Source: Burkholderia sp. IMCC1007 (GTDB lineage: Bacteria; Pseudomonadota; Gammaproteobacteria; Burkholderiales; Burkholderiaceae). From it: a stretch of DNA of 64,000 nucleotides. The notes under the pieces were generated by a model. That model worked only from the letters and a program-made list of their open reading frames with translations. It was not told the origin of the DNA and made no database searches. The position numbers and the translations under genes were made by a program. Of the stretch, positions 55,859 to 64,000 are shown one piece after another (positions within the stretch are counted from its first letter, which is position 1; every line of letters starts with the position of its first letter). The DNA lies in contig NZ_JAPVQY010000016.1 in the NCBI RefSeq assembly GCF_027257875.1, forward strand, positions 1 through 64,000, written 5' to 3'.

Positions 55859-57238
55859 TCACGGCTGGCGGGCTGCGGGCGCTTCGCCGGCGCCCGAGCC
55901 CGGATCGCCGAGCCATGCGATGGTCAGTGCGCCGAGCAGCAGCACACCCGACACGGCGATGAGCGGCGCGGTGAAGCCACCGGAGAATTGCTTGAGCGCG
56001 CCGATCATCGACGGCCCGACGAAGCCGCCGAGATTGCCGACCGACACGATCAGCGCGAGGCCGCCCGCGGCGGCACGCCCGGTGAGGAATCCTGACGGGA
56101 TGGCCCAGTAAGTCGCCTGGAACGCGAGGATCCCGCTCACCGTGACGCACAGTGCGATCAGCTTGAGAACCGGCGCATGAATGAAGGCGCTCGCGCACAA
56201 CGCGACGGCGGCGACGGCCAATGCACCGGCGACATACGGAATGCGGTTGGCCGCGCGATTGGCGAGACGCGCCCACCAGAGCATCACGCCGGCGCCGAGC
56301 GCGTACGGAATGGCGGTCAGCCAGCCGACCACCGCGTGTTCGACGCCGAACTGCTTGATGATCTGCGGCATCCACAAGCCGACGCCGAGCGAGCCGACGA
56401 TCCCGCAGAAGTTGATGAACGCGAGCACGAACACGCGCCAGTTCGTCATCGCGTCGCGCAGTTTGCTGCCGTGCTTCGCACCGATGTCGCGCTGCTCGAA
56501 CGCGAGGCGCTTCGCGAGCGACGCCTTTTCTTCGTCACTGAGCCACGCGGCTTTCTCGGGACGGTCGGCCAGCACGAACAGGCATGCGATGCCGAGCAGC
56601 ACCGCCGGTACGCCTTCGATCAGCAGCAGCCACTGCCAGCTGCGCAGCCCATGCAGGCCGCCGAATTCGAGCAGCGCACCGGAAATCGGCGAGCCGATCA
56701 TGTTCGCGACGGGAATGCCGACAAGGAAGGCGGCCGTCACCTTCGCGCGCCACTTGCCGGGAAACCAGTGCGTGAAATACAGATAGATGCCGGGCGTGAA
56801 GCCCGCCTCGGCGAGCCCGAGCAGAAAGCGCGCGGCCGCAAAGCTCTTCGGCCCGACGACGAACGCCGTGGCCATCGAGAACAGGCCCCACGTGATCATG
56901 ATTCTCGCGATCCACACGCGCGCGCCGACCTTCTGCATGATCAGGTTGCTCGGAATCTCGAACAGGAAGTAGCCGATGAAGAACAGGCCGGCACCGACGC
57001 CGAACTGCTCGGCCGTCAGACCGAGATCCTTGTTCATCGTCAGCGCGGCAAAACCGACGTTGGTTCTGTCGAGATAACTGATTACGTAGCAGACGAAGAT
57101 GAACGGCAGAATGCGCCGGAATGCCTTGGCGAGCGTGCGCTCGCTGGCCGCGTAATCGTCGCCGGCAAGCTGCGCTGCGGATTGCGCGTCGGCGCGCGGT
57201 GCGTCATCGCCGGCATGCAGCGCGTGCGAAATGGTCAT
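55859..57238 (-). CDS. MFS transporter, ACS family
   Basis: A 459-residue permease with about 12 spans and the ACS motif set (FIFVCYVISYLDRTNVGFAALTMN, FEIPSNLIMQKVGARVWIARIMITWG, FTPGIYLYFTHWFPGKWRAK). It resembles organic-acid or sugar-acid importers of the GudP/tartrate branch. GGAGGAGAC precedes the ATG at 57238, which is 15 codons inside the open frame. It lies between the SMP-30 lactonase and porin genes and is the first of four MFS genes in the operon. Confidence 0.9.
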   Translation of the reverse strand: MTISHALHAGDDAPRADAQSAAQLAGDDYAASERTLAKAFRRILPFIFVCYVISYLDRTNVGFAALTMNKDLGLTAEQFGVGAGLFFIGYFLFEIPSNLIMQKVGARVWIARIMITWGLFSMATAFVVGPKSFAAARFLLGLAEAGFTPGIYLYFTHWFPGKWRAKVTAAFLVGIPVANMIGSPISGALLEFGGLHGLRSWQWLLLIEGVPAVLLGIACLFVLADRPEKAAWLSDEEKASLAKRLAFEQRDIGAKHGSKLRDAMTNWRVFVLAFINFCGIVGSLGVGLWMPQIIKQFGVEHAVVGWLTAIPYALGAGVMLWWARLANRAANRIPYVAGALAVAAVALCASAFIHAPVLKLIALCVTVSGILAFQATYWAIPSGFLTGRAAAGGLALIVSVGNLGGFVGPSMIGALKQFSGGFTAPLIAVSGVLLLGALTIAWLGDPGSGAGEAPAARQP

Positions 57239-57325
57239 GCTTGTCTCCTCCATCGCGCGGCTTGCGGCGCGATCTTTCGGCATACGGGCGGGAAGCCGAC
57301 AGCGCGGCTTCCCGGCTCGTGGGTC

Positions 57326-58255
57326 TCAGTCCTGCTTCGCTGCCTGTTTCGGCAGCGGGCCGGCAATGCTCATGTCCGCTTTCAGCACGGAGCCGGACGT
57401 CGATTCGGTGATGAAAAGCGTCTTCATGTCGGCGCCGCCGAAGCACACGCTCGTGAGCGACGCCCCTTTCGGCCCGGTCAGGATCTCGACGGGCTCCGCG
57501 CAGTGGTTGAGTACCCACACGCGCCCGAGGCCCGGATTCGCGACGAACAGGCGGCCTTCGAGATCGACGGTGAGGCCGTCGGGGCCGCTCGGTCCGTAGG
57601 ACGTGAAGAACTGGCTGACCTTGCTGACCGATCCGTCGGCCTGCAACGGCATGCGCCACACGGCATTGCCGCGCGTCATCGCGACGAACAGCACCTTCTC
57701 GTCGCGCGACAGAACGAGCCCGTTCGGGCTCGGGCAGGTGTCGAGCAGCATGTCGAGCTTGCCGTCGGGCGACAGCCGATACACGCGGCCCGTCGGATCG
57801 TGCAGCCCGGTCTGCCCCTGGTCGGTGAAATAGATGTTGCCGGCCGAGTCGAACGTCAGGTCGTTCACGCCCTTGAAGCGCTCGGTGTTGCGGCGCTCGA
57901 GATACGGGCGAATTTCACCGCGCTCGATATCGAGCAGCATCAGCCCGTTCCGGTAGTCGGTGATGATCAGGTGCGATGCGTCGAAGCGCTTCATCCCGTT
58001 GGGCTCGCCGTCGTATTCGACGACGAGATCCCAGTCGCCCGACGGCGCAATGCGGAAGATGCGCCCGTGCGGAATGTCGGTCACGAACAGATAGCCGTCC
58101 GGATCCCAGACCGGCCCTTCGAGAAAGGAATCCGTGACCATGCCGCCGCGATTCGCGCGCGCCCATTCCGTGCGGACATCCGGCTTGCGAAACTTCTCCG
58201 GCATGCGCGTGAACACGTCGGCTTCGCGCACTTCAGGGTTCGTCAGATAAAACAT
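57326..58255 (-). CDS. SMP-30/gluconolactonase-family lactonase
   Basis: A 309-residue six-bladed beta-propeller. The metal ligands expected for the family are E46 (SFLEGPVWD), N131 (KGVNDLTFD), N178 (PSPNGLVLS) and D226 (GPDGLTVD). Such enzymes open sugar-acid lactones. No signal peptide, so it acts in the cytoplasm. It follows the hydroxyacid dehydrogenase gene by 21 bp. A lactone made by dehydrogenation of a sugar or sugar acid is a likely substrate, but which one is unknown. Confidence 0.9.
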   Translation of the reverse strand: MFYLTNPEVREADVFTRMPEKFRKPDVRTEWARANRGGMVTDSFLEGPVWDPDGYLFVTDIPHGRIFRIAPSGDWDLVVEYDGEPNGMKRFDASHLIITDYRNGLMLLDIERGEIRPYLERRNTERFKGVNDLTFDSAGNIYFTDQGQTGLHDPTGRVYRLSPDGKLDMLLDTCPSPNGLVLSRDEKVLFVAMTRGNAVWRMPLQADGSVSKVSQFFTSYGPSGPDGLTVDLEGRLFVANPGLGRVWVLNHCAEPVEILTGPKGASLTSVCFGGADMKTLFITESTSGSVLKADMSIAGPLPKQAAKQD

Positions 58256-58276
58256 GCGTACCTCGATGTTCAGGGT

Positions 58277-59224
58277 TCAAGCCGCGCTGTGCGCGCGTTC
58301 GTCCAGCACCGCGAGGATGTTGGCGGCCGCGCCCTTGCCCATGTTCACGTACGCGGCATCGCTGACGCCGCCGATATGCGGCGACAGAATCACGTTGGGG
58401 ATCTGCTGGAACGGGTGCGGCACCGTCATCGGCTCGACGTCGAAGCTGTCGAGGCCCGCCGCACGCAACTGGCCGCTCGCCAGCGCGTCGGCAAGCGCGG
58501 CTTCGTCGATCAAGCCGCCGCGTGCGGTATTGACGAGAATCGTCCCGCGCTTGAAACGCGCAAGCGTGTCGCGGTTGAGCATCCGGCGGTTGTCGGCCGT
58601 CAACGGACAATGCAGCGACACGACGTCCGACTCCGCGTACAGCGTGTCGAGCGGCACCAGCTTCACACCGGCCGGCGCTTCCTTCGCGAACGGATCGAAC
58701 GCGAGCACCTTCATCCCGAACGCGGCGCCGATCGCGGCCACGCGCCGGCCGATCGCACCGAGCCCGACGAGGCCGAGCGTGCGCCCGTCGAGTTCGACGG
58801 ACTTGTGCGTCGACTTGTCCCAATGGCCTTCGCGCATGCGGACATCGAGCTGCGGAACCGACTTCGCGCATGCGAGCAGCAGCGCCCATGCGTGCTCGGC
58901 GACGGCGGCCGCATTCGCGCCGACCGCGGCGCGCACCGCGATGCCGCGCGCGGCAGCCGCGTCCTGGTCGATCACGTCGATGCCGCTGCCGTGCTTCGAA
59001 ATCACCTGCAGGTTTTCGGCCGCGTCCATGATGCGGGCGTTGATCTTGCCGTACCGGACGATGATCGCGACCGGCTTGTGCCGGGTGCAGAGCGCCACGA
59101 TGTCGTCTTCGGTCGGTTGCTTGCCGGCGAACACGACGTCGAACTGCGCGAGCATGTCGAGCGCTTGCGGTGCAAGGTCGGCGGCGGTCACGAGGACCAC
59201 GGGTTTGGGCGAATCGATCTGCAT
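58277..59224 (-). CDS. D-2-hydroxyacid dehydrogenase
   Basis: A 315-residue NAD-dependent D-isomer 2-hydroxyacid dehydrogenase. The coenzyme loop is GLGAIG (154-159) with D177 ending the next strand, which favours NAD. Catalytic residues are R235 (NTARGG), E264 (DVEP) and H283 (SPHIGG). ATG at 59224 is 7 nt from GAGG; a GTG one codon earlier overlaps the aldolase stop. It probably interconverts a 2-keto acid and a D-2-hydroxy acid in the same pathway as the aldolase before it. Confidence 0.9.
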   Translation of the reverse strand: MQIDSPKPVVLVTAADLAPQALDMLAQFDVVFAGKQPTEDDIVALCTRHKPVAIIVRYGKINARIMDAAENLQVISKHGSGIDVIDQDAAAARGIAVRAAVGANAAAVAEHAWALLLACAKSVPQLDVRMREGHWDKSTHKSVELDGRTLGLVGLGAIGRRVAAIGAAFGMKVLAFDPFAKEAPAGVKLVPLDTLYAESDVVSLHCPLTADNRRMLNRDTLARFKRGTILVNTARGGLIDEAALADALASGQLRAAGLDSFDVEPMTVPHPFQQIPNVILSPHIGGVSDAAYVNMGKGAAANILAVLDERAHSAA

Positions 59225-59922
59225 CACAGTGCCTCGCCTTCGGCCAGCATGCCGGCTGCGCGCAGCTCCTTCTCGATCCAGCCCGGACGAAGGTCGCCCT
59301 TGTGGATCGCCGCGATACGTGCGGTTTCGAAGTCGAGCTTTTTCTGCGCGAGATCGACGATGCGCGCGACGTCGGCGCGCGGAATGACGACGACGCCGTC
59401 GGTGTCGCCGACCACCAGGTCACCCGGATTGACCGTCGTGCCGCCCAGCGAGATCGGCGCATTCACGCGCCCCGCGATGCTCTTGGTCGGGCCGCACGGA
59501 TTGAGGCCGGCCGAGAAGATCGGATAGTCGCCGTTGGCCAGTTCATGCGCGTCGCGTACCGCGCCGTCGATGACGATGCCGGCGATGCCGCTCGCCTTCG
59601 CCTGCGCCGCCATGATTTCGCCGAGCAGTGCGCACGAGATGTCGCCCTTGCCGTCGACCACGATGACGTCGCCGGGTTGCGCGACGGCGAGCGCCGCATG
59701 GATCGCGAGGTTGTCGCCCGCACGGACTTCGACCGTGACCGCGGGGCCGGCGACCTTCATCGTCGGCGACAACGGGCGCACGCGGCCATGCACCGTGCCG
59801 CGGCGGCCGGCGACGTCGGCCAGGATCGCGGCCTGATAGCGCGCGGCGGCCTGAACGAGTTCGGGCGACACGCGCTCGATGTCGCGATTGATCGGGGAAG
59901 TGCTGACGGATGGCTTGCTCAT
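59224..59922 (-). CDS. RraA/HMG-aldolase-family protein
   Basis: A 232-residue member of the RraA-like fold, which contains divalent-metal pyruvate aldolases (HMG/CHA aldolases) and RNase E inhibitors. GEIMAAQAK at 101-109 and IDGAVRD with D119, R123 and D124 give the aldolase metal and pyruvate site. First gene of the catabolic operon, so an aldolase releasing pyruvate is more likely than an RNase regulator. GAGG stands about 7 nt before the ATG at 59922. Confidence 0.88.
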   Translation of the reverse strand: MSKPSVSTSPINRDIERVSPELVQAAARYQAAILADVAGRRGTVHGRVRPLSPTMKVAGPAVTVEVRAGDNLAIHAALAVAQPGDVIVVDGKGDISCALLGEIMAAQAKASGIAGIVIDGAVRDAHELANGDYPIFSAGLNPCGPTKSIAGRVNAPISLGGTTVNPGDLVVGDTDGVVVIPRADVARIVDLAQKKLDFETARIAAIHKGDLRPGWIEKELRAAGMLAEGEAL

Positions 59923-59942
59923 GATTCGACCTCGGGTTGATC

Positions 59943-60058
59943 GTTGTACTCTGTACAACACTGGTGTACGTGGTGAAACCACTATAGCCAGACGAGACGC
60001 TTCATGACACTGGCGTTTACCCTTTTACGTGGTAAACCTGCGTTTTACTCTGTACAAT
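59943..60058. promoter_or_regulatory. Operator region between rraA-like operon and iclR
   Basis: A perfect palindrome GTTGTAC-tct-GTACAAC at 59943-59959 and a near copy, GTTTTACTCTGTACAAT at 60042-60058 (14 of 17 identical), are 99 bp apart centre to centre. Between them lie GTGGT-gaa-ACCAC (59970-59982) and GTTTAC/GTAAAC (60015-60037). TACAAT in the second copy may be the iclR -10, giving autoregulation. The sites are probably bound by the adjacent IclR protein. Confidence 0.7.
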
Positions 60059-60087
60059 CTCTGGCGAATATCGACGGGAGACGAGCA

Positions 60088-60798
60088 ATGGGAAATGAAG
60101 GGGTCGTTGCCGTGGAAAAGGCGCTTTCGCTGCTGGACTGCTTCAAGCCCGGCGCGGAATCGCAGTCGCTCGCGATGCTGTCGCAGGCATCCGGCATGCA
60201 CAAGACGACGGTCTATCGGCTGATGAACTCACTGGAGCGAATGGGCTATGTCGTGCGCGCGCAATCCGGCAACTATTCGCTTGGGCATCGCGTGCTGTAT
60301 CTGGGCAAGCTGTACGAGCAGTCCTTCCATCTGTCCACGGTGGTTGAACCGGCGCTTCACGCGCTGGCCGCGCTGACGAAAGAAAGCGCATCGTACTACG
60401 TGCACGACAACGGGCAGCGGCTTTGCCTGTTTCGGGCCGAGCCGTCCGAAGGTCTGCGTGAAACGCGGCTCGCGGGGACGATACTGCCGCTCGATGACAC
60501 GGCCATCAGCCAGGTGATCCGTTTCTGGGGGCTCGGCGAGCCGATCTATGACGAGCCGCCGCCACTGCCCCTCTTCACCGCGGGTGCGCGCGACGTGCAC
60601 ACGGCAGCGTTCGCGGTGCCGGTCTTCGGCGCCGGCGACAAGTTCATGGCGGCGCTGACGCTTTCCGGTCCCGCGTCTCGACTGAGCGTCGCGCACGAGT
60701 CGGGCGAGCTGGATCGACCGCAACTGGACGCGGCGGCCGATCTATCCCGGAAGCTGGGCGCGAGTGTCGCGCTCTGCGAGAACATCTACGGCACCTGA
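60088..60798 (+). CDS. IclR-family transcriptional regulator
   Basis: A 236-residue regulator. The winged helix-turn-helix (about 8-70) shows VEKALSLLDCF, LAMLSQASGMHKTTVYRLMNSLERMGYV. The effector domain (about 75-230) includes VVEPALHALAALTKESASYYV and the AFAVPVFGAGDKFMAALTLSGP stretch. ATG at 60088 has GGGAG about 7 nt upstream; the frame is open further up, through the operators. It is divergent from the ten-gene operon and should control it in response to a pathway metabolite. Confidence 0.92.
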   Translation: MGNEGVVAVEKALSLLDCFKPGAESQSLAMLSQASGMHKTTVYRLMNSLERMGYVVRAQSGNYSLGHRVLYLGKLYEQSFHLSTVVEPALHALAALTKESASYYVHDNGQRLCLFRAEPSEGLRETRLAGTILPLDDTAISQVIRFWGLGEPIYDEPPPLPLFTAGARDVHTAAFAVPVFGAGDKFMAALTLSGPASRLSVAHESGELDRPQLDAAADLSRKLGASVALCENIYGT

Positions 60799-60915
60799 TC
60801 GCCGCTTTGGCAAAGGCCGCGTTCAGGTCGACGGGCCGTTCGTCGCCCGGCTGCGGACGCCTTCGCACAACGCCACGCTCGCGCATACGCGGTACAAATT
60901 TGCGATGAACCATAC

Positions 60916-60959
60916 AAAAACCCCGGCATGCAGACCTGAGCCTGCATGCCGGGGTTTTT
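60916..60959. terminator. Bidirectional rho-independent terminator
   Basis: A perfect 18-bp stem (60916-60933 with 60942-60959) with an 8-nt loop and five T residues on each strand's 3' side separates iclR from the convergent efflux lipoprotein gene. Confidence 0.93.
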
Positions 60960-61001
60960 CGCTTCACGGCCGGCGAGCGACGAAGCGCCCACCGCTCGCG
61001 C

Positions 61002-62543
61002 TCAACGCGCAGCCACTTCCGCCTTGACGGACGCCGCATCACCCACCGCCGTCGGCGCCGGCGCATTCCCCCAGCCGCCGCCCAACGCGCGGATCAGATT
61101 GACGGTCGACACCGCCTGCGCGCCCGTCAACTGGTTCGCCTGCAACTGCGACTGCAACACCGACCGCTCGCTGTCGATCACGTCGAGATACGCGACCTCG
61201 CCTTCCTGGTATTGCGTGCGCGACAACGTCGCCGCCCGACGCGACGCGTTGACGGCCGCATCCTGCGCGCGGATCTGATCGTCGAGCAGACGCAGGTCGG
61301 CGAGATTATCCTCGACCTCGCGGAACGCGACGAGCACCTGCTGCCGGTAGTTCGCGACCTGCTCGTCGTACTGCGCGCGCGCCTGCTGCACGCCGGCCGC
61401 ACGCCGCCCGCCGTCGAACAGCGGCAGCGTCAGCGCGGTGCCGGCGAACGGCCCGAGCAGGAACGTGCGGCTCGACCACAGGAACAGGTTGCCGAGTGTC
61501 GACGCTTCATACCCGAACGCCCCCGTGATATCGAGCTTCGGGAAATACGCCGCTTTCGCCAGCCCGATCCGCGCGTTCGCCGCTGCCATCGCACGCTCGG
61601 CCGCCGACACGTCCGGACGGCGTTCGAGCAGCGCGGACGGCAGGCCCGGCGGAATCTTCACCGCGACCGGCGCGATCGGCGTTTCCTTGAATGCGAAATC
61701 CGCGGGCGCCTTGCCGAGCAGAATGGCCAGCGCATGCTCGGATGCCGCGCGCCGGCGCGCGACGCCGACCGCATCGGCCTGCGCCGTCGCCAGTTCATTC
61801 TTCGCGCGCGACACGTCGAGCTCGCTGATGTCGCCTTCGTTGAAGCGGCGCTGCACGAGCTTCAGCGCCTGATCGCGCAGTTCGACCGTGCGACGGTACA
61901 GATCCTGATCCGAGTCGAGCTGGCGCAGTTCGAAGTAGTTCTGCGCGACGTCCGCCTGCAGCGCGAGCTGCACCGAGCGGAACAGCGCTTCGCTCTGCGC
62001 CTGGTCGGCACGCGACGCCTCGACGTTGCGGCCCACGCGACCGAACAGGTCGGCTTCGTACGACACCGTGCCCTGCGCGCGCCACAGCGTCGCGGTGGTC
62101 GGGCCGGTGCCCTGCGGCTGGAACTGCGACGCCGACGACAGCCCCTCGCGCGTCGGCCCGAACCCGGCGCCGATCTGCGGAAACCACTGCGAGCGCGCGG
62201 TGCGGGTCGCCGCGCGCGCTTCCTCGACGCGCGCCGCCGCCGCCTTCAGGTTCTGGTTCGCGGCGAGCGCCTGCGTCTCGAGCGAATCGAGCACCGGGTC
62301 GCCGAACACCTTCCACCATTCGCCGCGATGCTCGCCGTCCGCGGGTTCCGCGGTCTTCCACGTGCCGGCCTGTTCACCGGCCGCGAGCGTCGGCGCTTCC
62401 TTGAACGCCGCGGGCGTCGACACGTCGGGGCGCTTGTAGTCAGGCCCCACCGCGCACGCGGCGAGCAGCGTCGCGAGCAGGGTGCTCGCGGCCGCCACCT
62501 TCGCGAAACGCATCAGGCCATTCGAGTTGTGCATGTTGTCCAT
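61002..62543 (-). CDS. Outer-membrane efflux lipoprotein (OprM/NodT family)
   Basis: A 513-residue outer-membrane factor. A lipoprotein signal peptide ends in LLAACAVGPDY, with the acylated Cys in the lipobox. Two repeats of the OEP domain follow, marked by WWKVFGDPVLDSLETQAL, VSYEADLFGRVGR, SRAKNELATAQAD and the second-half YFPKLDITGAFGYEAS and LPLFDGGRR. It forms the trimeric exit duct for the RND pump encoded just upstream. The ATG at 62543 follows GAGGG and lies 10 bp after the pump gene. Confidence 0.92.
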   Translation of the reverse strand: MDNMHNSNGLMRFAKVAAASTLLATLLAACAVGPDYKRPDVSTPAAFKEAPTLAAGEQAGTWKTAEPADGEHRGEWWKVFGDPVLDSLETQALAANQNLKAAAARVEEARAATRTARSQWFPQIGAGFGPTREGLSSASQFQPQGTGPTTATLWRAQGTVSYEADLFGRVGRNVEASRADQAQSEALFRSVQLALQADVAQNYFELRQLDSDQDLYRRTVELRDQALKLVQRRFNEGDISELDVSRAKNELATAQADAVGVARRRAASEHALAILLGKAPADFAFKETPIAPVAVKIPPGLPSALLERRPDVSAAERAMAAANARIGLAKAAYFPKLDITGAFGYEASTLGNLFLWSSRTFLLGPFAGTALTLPLFDGGRRAAGVQQARAQYDEQVANYRQQVLVAFREVEDNLADLRLLDDQIRAQDAAVNASRRAATLSRTQYQEGEVAYLDVIDSERSVLQSQLQANQLTGAQAVSTVNLIRALGGGWGNAPAPTAVGDAASVKAEVAAR

Positions 62544-62553
62544 CTTGTTTCCC

Positions 62554-64000
62554 TCAAGCATCGGAAGCCGACGCACCCGACGGCGGCACGCCGTAACCCG
62601 CCGAGTCCTTGCCCGCGACATGGATCTTGCCGCCCGCGAGCGTACGCAGCACGACGTAGAACACCGGCGTCAGCATCAGCCCGAACAGCGTCACGCCTAG
62701 CATCCCGAAGAACACCGCGACACCCATCGCATGGCGCATTTCCGAACCGGCGCCGGTCGACGTGACGAGCGGCACGACGCCCATGATGAAAGCGATCGAC
62801 GTCATCAGGATCGGGCGCAACCGCAGCCGGCTCGCCTCGATCGCGGCCTCGAGCGGCGTCCTGCCGTCGTGTTCGAGCTCGCGCGCGAATTCGACGATCA
62901 GGATCGCGTTCTTCGCCGACAGCCCCACCAGCACCATCAGGCCGATCTGCGTGAAGATGTTGTTGTCGCCCTGCGTGAGCCACACGCCCGTCAGCGCCGA
63001 CAGAATGCTCATCGGCACGATCAGGATCACCGCGAGCGGCAGCGTCAGGCTTTCATACAGCGCGGCGAGCACGAGGAACACGAGCAGCACGCTGATCGGG
63101 AACACGTACATCGCCGAATCGCCCGCGAGGATCTGCTGGTACGTGAGGTCGGTCCACTCGAAGCGCACGCCGCGCGGCAGCGTCTCGTGCGCGATGCGCT
63201 CGACCGCAGCCTGCGCCTGCCCCGACGAGAAGCCGGGCGCCGGGCCGCCGTTGATGTCGGCCGCCGTGTAGCCGTTGTAGCGCACGACCATTTCCGGGCC
63301 GAACGTCGGCGTCACCGTCACCAGCGACGACAGCGGCACCATCTCGCCCTTGTCGTTGCGCGTCTTCAGTTGCAGGATGTCGTCCGCGCGCTGGCGGAAC
63401 GGCGCGTCGGCCTGCACGCGCACCTGGTACACGCGCCCGAAGCGGTTGAAGTCGTTCACGTACAGCGAACCGAGATACACCTGCATCGTGTTGAACACGT
63501 CGGTGACCGGCACGCCGAGCTGCTTCGCCTTCACGCGGTCGAGATCGACGTTGAGCTGCGGCACGTTGATCTGGTAGCTCGTGAACAGCGGGCCGAGTTC
63601 AGGCGCCTGCTGCGCGCGCTTGATGAAGTCGTTGGTCGCATCCGACAGCTTCGCGTAACCGACCGCGCCGCGATCCTCGATCTGCATCTTGAACCCGCCG
63701 AGCGTACCGAGGCCGAGCACCGGCGGCGGCGGGAACACCGCGACGAACGAATCCTTGATCGCACCGTACTGCTGGTTCAGCGCACCGGCGATCGCACCCG
63801 CCGACAGCGCCTTGCCGTGCCGCTCCGAGAACGGCTTCAGCGTGACGAACACGATGCCCGCGCTCGAGCTGTTGGTGAAGCCGTTCACCGACAGCCCCGG
63901 GAACGCGACCGCGCTCTCGACGCCCGGCTGCTTCAGCGCGATCGAGCCCATGTCGCGGATCACCTTCTCGGTGCGGTCGAGCGATGCACCGTTCGGCAGC
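62554..64000 (-). CDS. RND efflux pump, inner-membrane subunit (partial)
   Basis: The C-terminal 481 or so residues of an AcrB/MexB-type hydrophobic-amphiphilic exporter; the gene runs off the right edge. Visible parts are the porter and docking regions (SSAGIVFVTLKPFSERHGK, FKMQIEDRG, NTMQVYLGSLYVNDFNRFGR) and the second membrane half (VLLVFLVLAALYESLTLPLAVILIVPMSILSA, QIGLMVLVGLSAKNAILIVEFA with the proton-relay helix region, GVVPLVTSTGAGSEMRHAMG). Paired with the outer-membrane factor downstream. A periplasmic adaptor gene should lie beyond the edge. Confidence 0.93.
   Translation of the reverse strand, partial: LPNGASLDRTEKVIRDMGSIALKQPGVESAVAFPGLSVNGFTNSSSAGIVFVTLKPFSERHGKALSAGAIAGALNQQYGAIKDSFVAVFPPPPVLGLGTLGGFKMQIEDRGAVGYAKLSDATNDFIKRAQQAPELGPLFTSYQINVPQLNVDLDRVKAKQLGVPVTDVFNTMQVYLGSLYVNDFNRFGRVYQVRVQADAPFRQRADDILQLKTRNDKGEMVPLSSLVTVTPTFGPEMVVRYNGYTAADINGGPAPGFSSGQAQAAVERIAHETLPRGVRFEWTDLTYQQILAGDSAMYVFPISVLLVFLVLAALYESLTLPLAVILIVPMSILSALTGVWLTQGDNNIFTQIGLMVLVGLSAKNAILIVEFARELEHDGRTPLEAAIEASRLRLRPILMTSIAFIMGVVPLVTSTGAGSEMRHAMGVAVFFGMLGVTLFGLMLTPVFYVVLRTLAGGKIHVAGKDSAGYGVPPSGASASDA

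Noticed and set aside
56177-59527. A 1,116-codon plus-strand open frame opposite the MFS, SMP-30 and dehydrogenase genes
   Set aside because: Same reason: it runs across several genuine genes on the other strand and has shadow-frame composition.

Overview
The window looks like a high-GC Burkholderia chromosome segment, most likely from the Burkholderia cepacia complex or a near relative. This is inferred from codon use, the density of catabolic operons, ACS-family and MHS-family transporters, a porin with a C-terminal Phe, and the leader of an rRNA operon at the left edge. No tRNA, CRISPR array, prophage or complete insertion sequence was seen.

Layout. 1-444: tandem rRNA promoters, boxB and boxA reading leftward, so a 16S gene should start just beyond the left edge; then a strong terminator. 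466-9120: 2-aminoethylphosphonate (AEP) catabolism. PhnW deaminates AEP, PhnY oxidises phosphonoacetaldehyde, PhnA cleaves phosphonoacetate, PhnSTUV imports the substrate, and an HD-domain oxygenase-like protein ends the operon. 9223-14062: quinate/shikimate catabolism (MFS carrier, NAD-type shikimate/quinate dehydrogenase and type II dehydroquinase, divergent from the 3-dehydroshikimate dehydratase QuiC1). 14347-21316: mixed genes, including a winged-helix-like small protein, a PAS-AraC regulator, an orphan LivK-type binding protein, an MHS transporter, DoxX, a FucU-like mutarotase, a SnoaL-like protein and an isochorismatase-like hydrolase. 21388-28885: galactarate/glucarate catabolism (GarD, KdgD, alpha-ketoglutarate semialdehyde dehydrogenase, GudP), interrupted by a hypothetical gene and a VapBC module. 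These enzymes turn aldarates into alpha-ketoglutarate.

29183-36626: an XRE/MmyB-like regulator, then a six-gene operon pairing a MetQNI-type importer with an LLM monooxygenase, a DszC/SfnB-like flavoprotein and an unrecognised His/Glu-rich protein, probably for scavenging an organosulfur compound. 37008-41823: a 2-hydroxycarboxylate transporter behind a clear sigma-54 promoter, followed by a DctB/DctD-like two-component system that is its likely activator. 41849-48674: a patchwork of a DUF3579 protein, a MarR gene divergent from AlkC-like and peroxiredoxin genes, an alpha/beta hydrolase, a small membrane protein, a truncated LysR gene, gene remnants and a methyltransferase. Several of these have lower GC than the surroundings.

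48822-60798: the least explained and most interesting part. Ten co-directional genes (RraA-like aldolase, D-2-hydroxyacid dehydrogenase, SMP-30 lactonase, MFS, porin, amidohydrolase, three MFS genes in a row, and a Tat-exported amidohydrolase) lie divergent from an IclR gene. Near-identical palindromes sit in the gap between. It has the make-up of a complete uptake, lactone-opening and aldol-cleavage pathway whose substrate cannot be named from sequence. 61002 to the right edge: an outer-membrane efflux lipoprotein and the C-terminal part of an RND pump.
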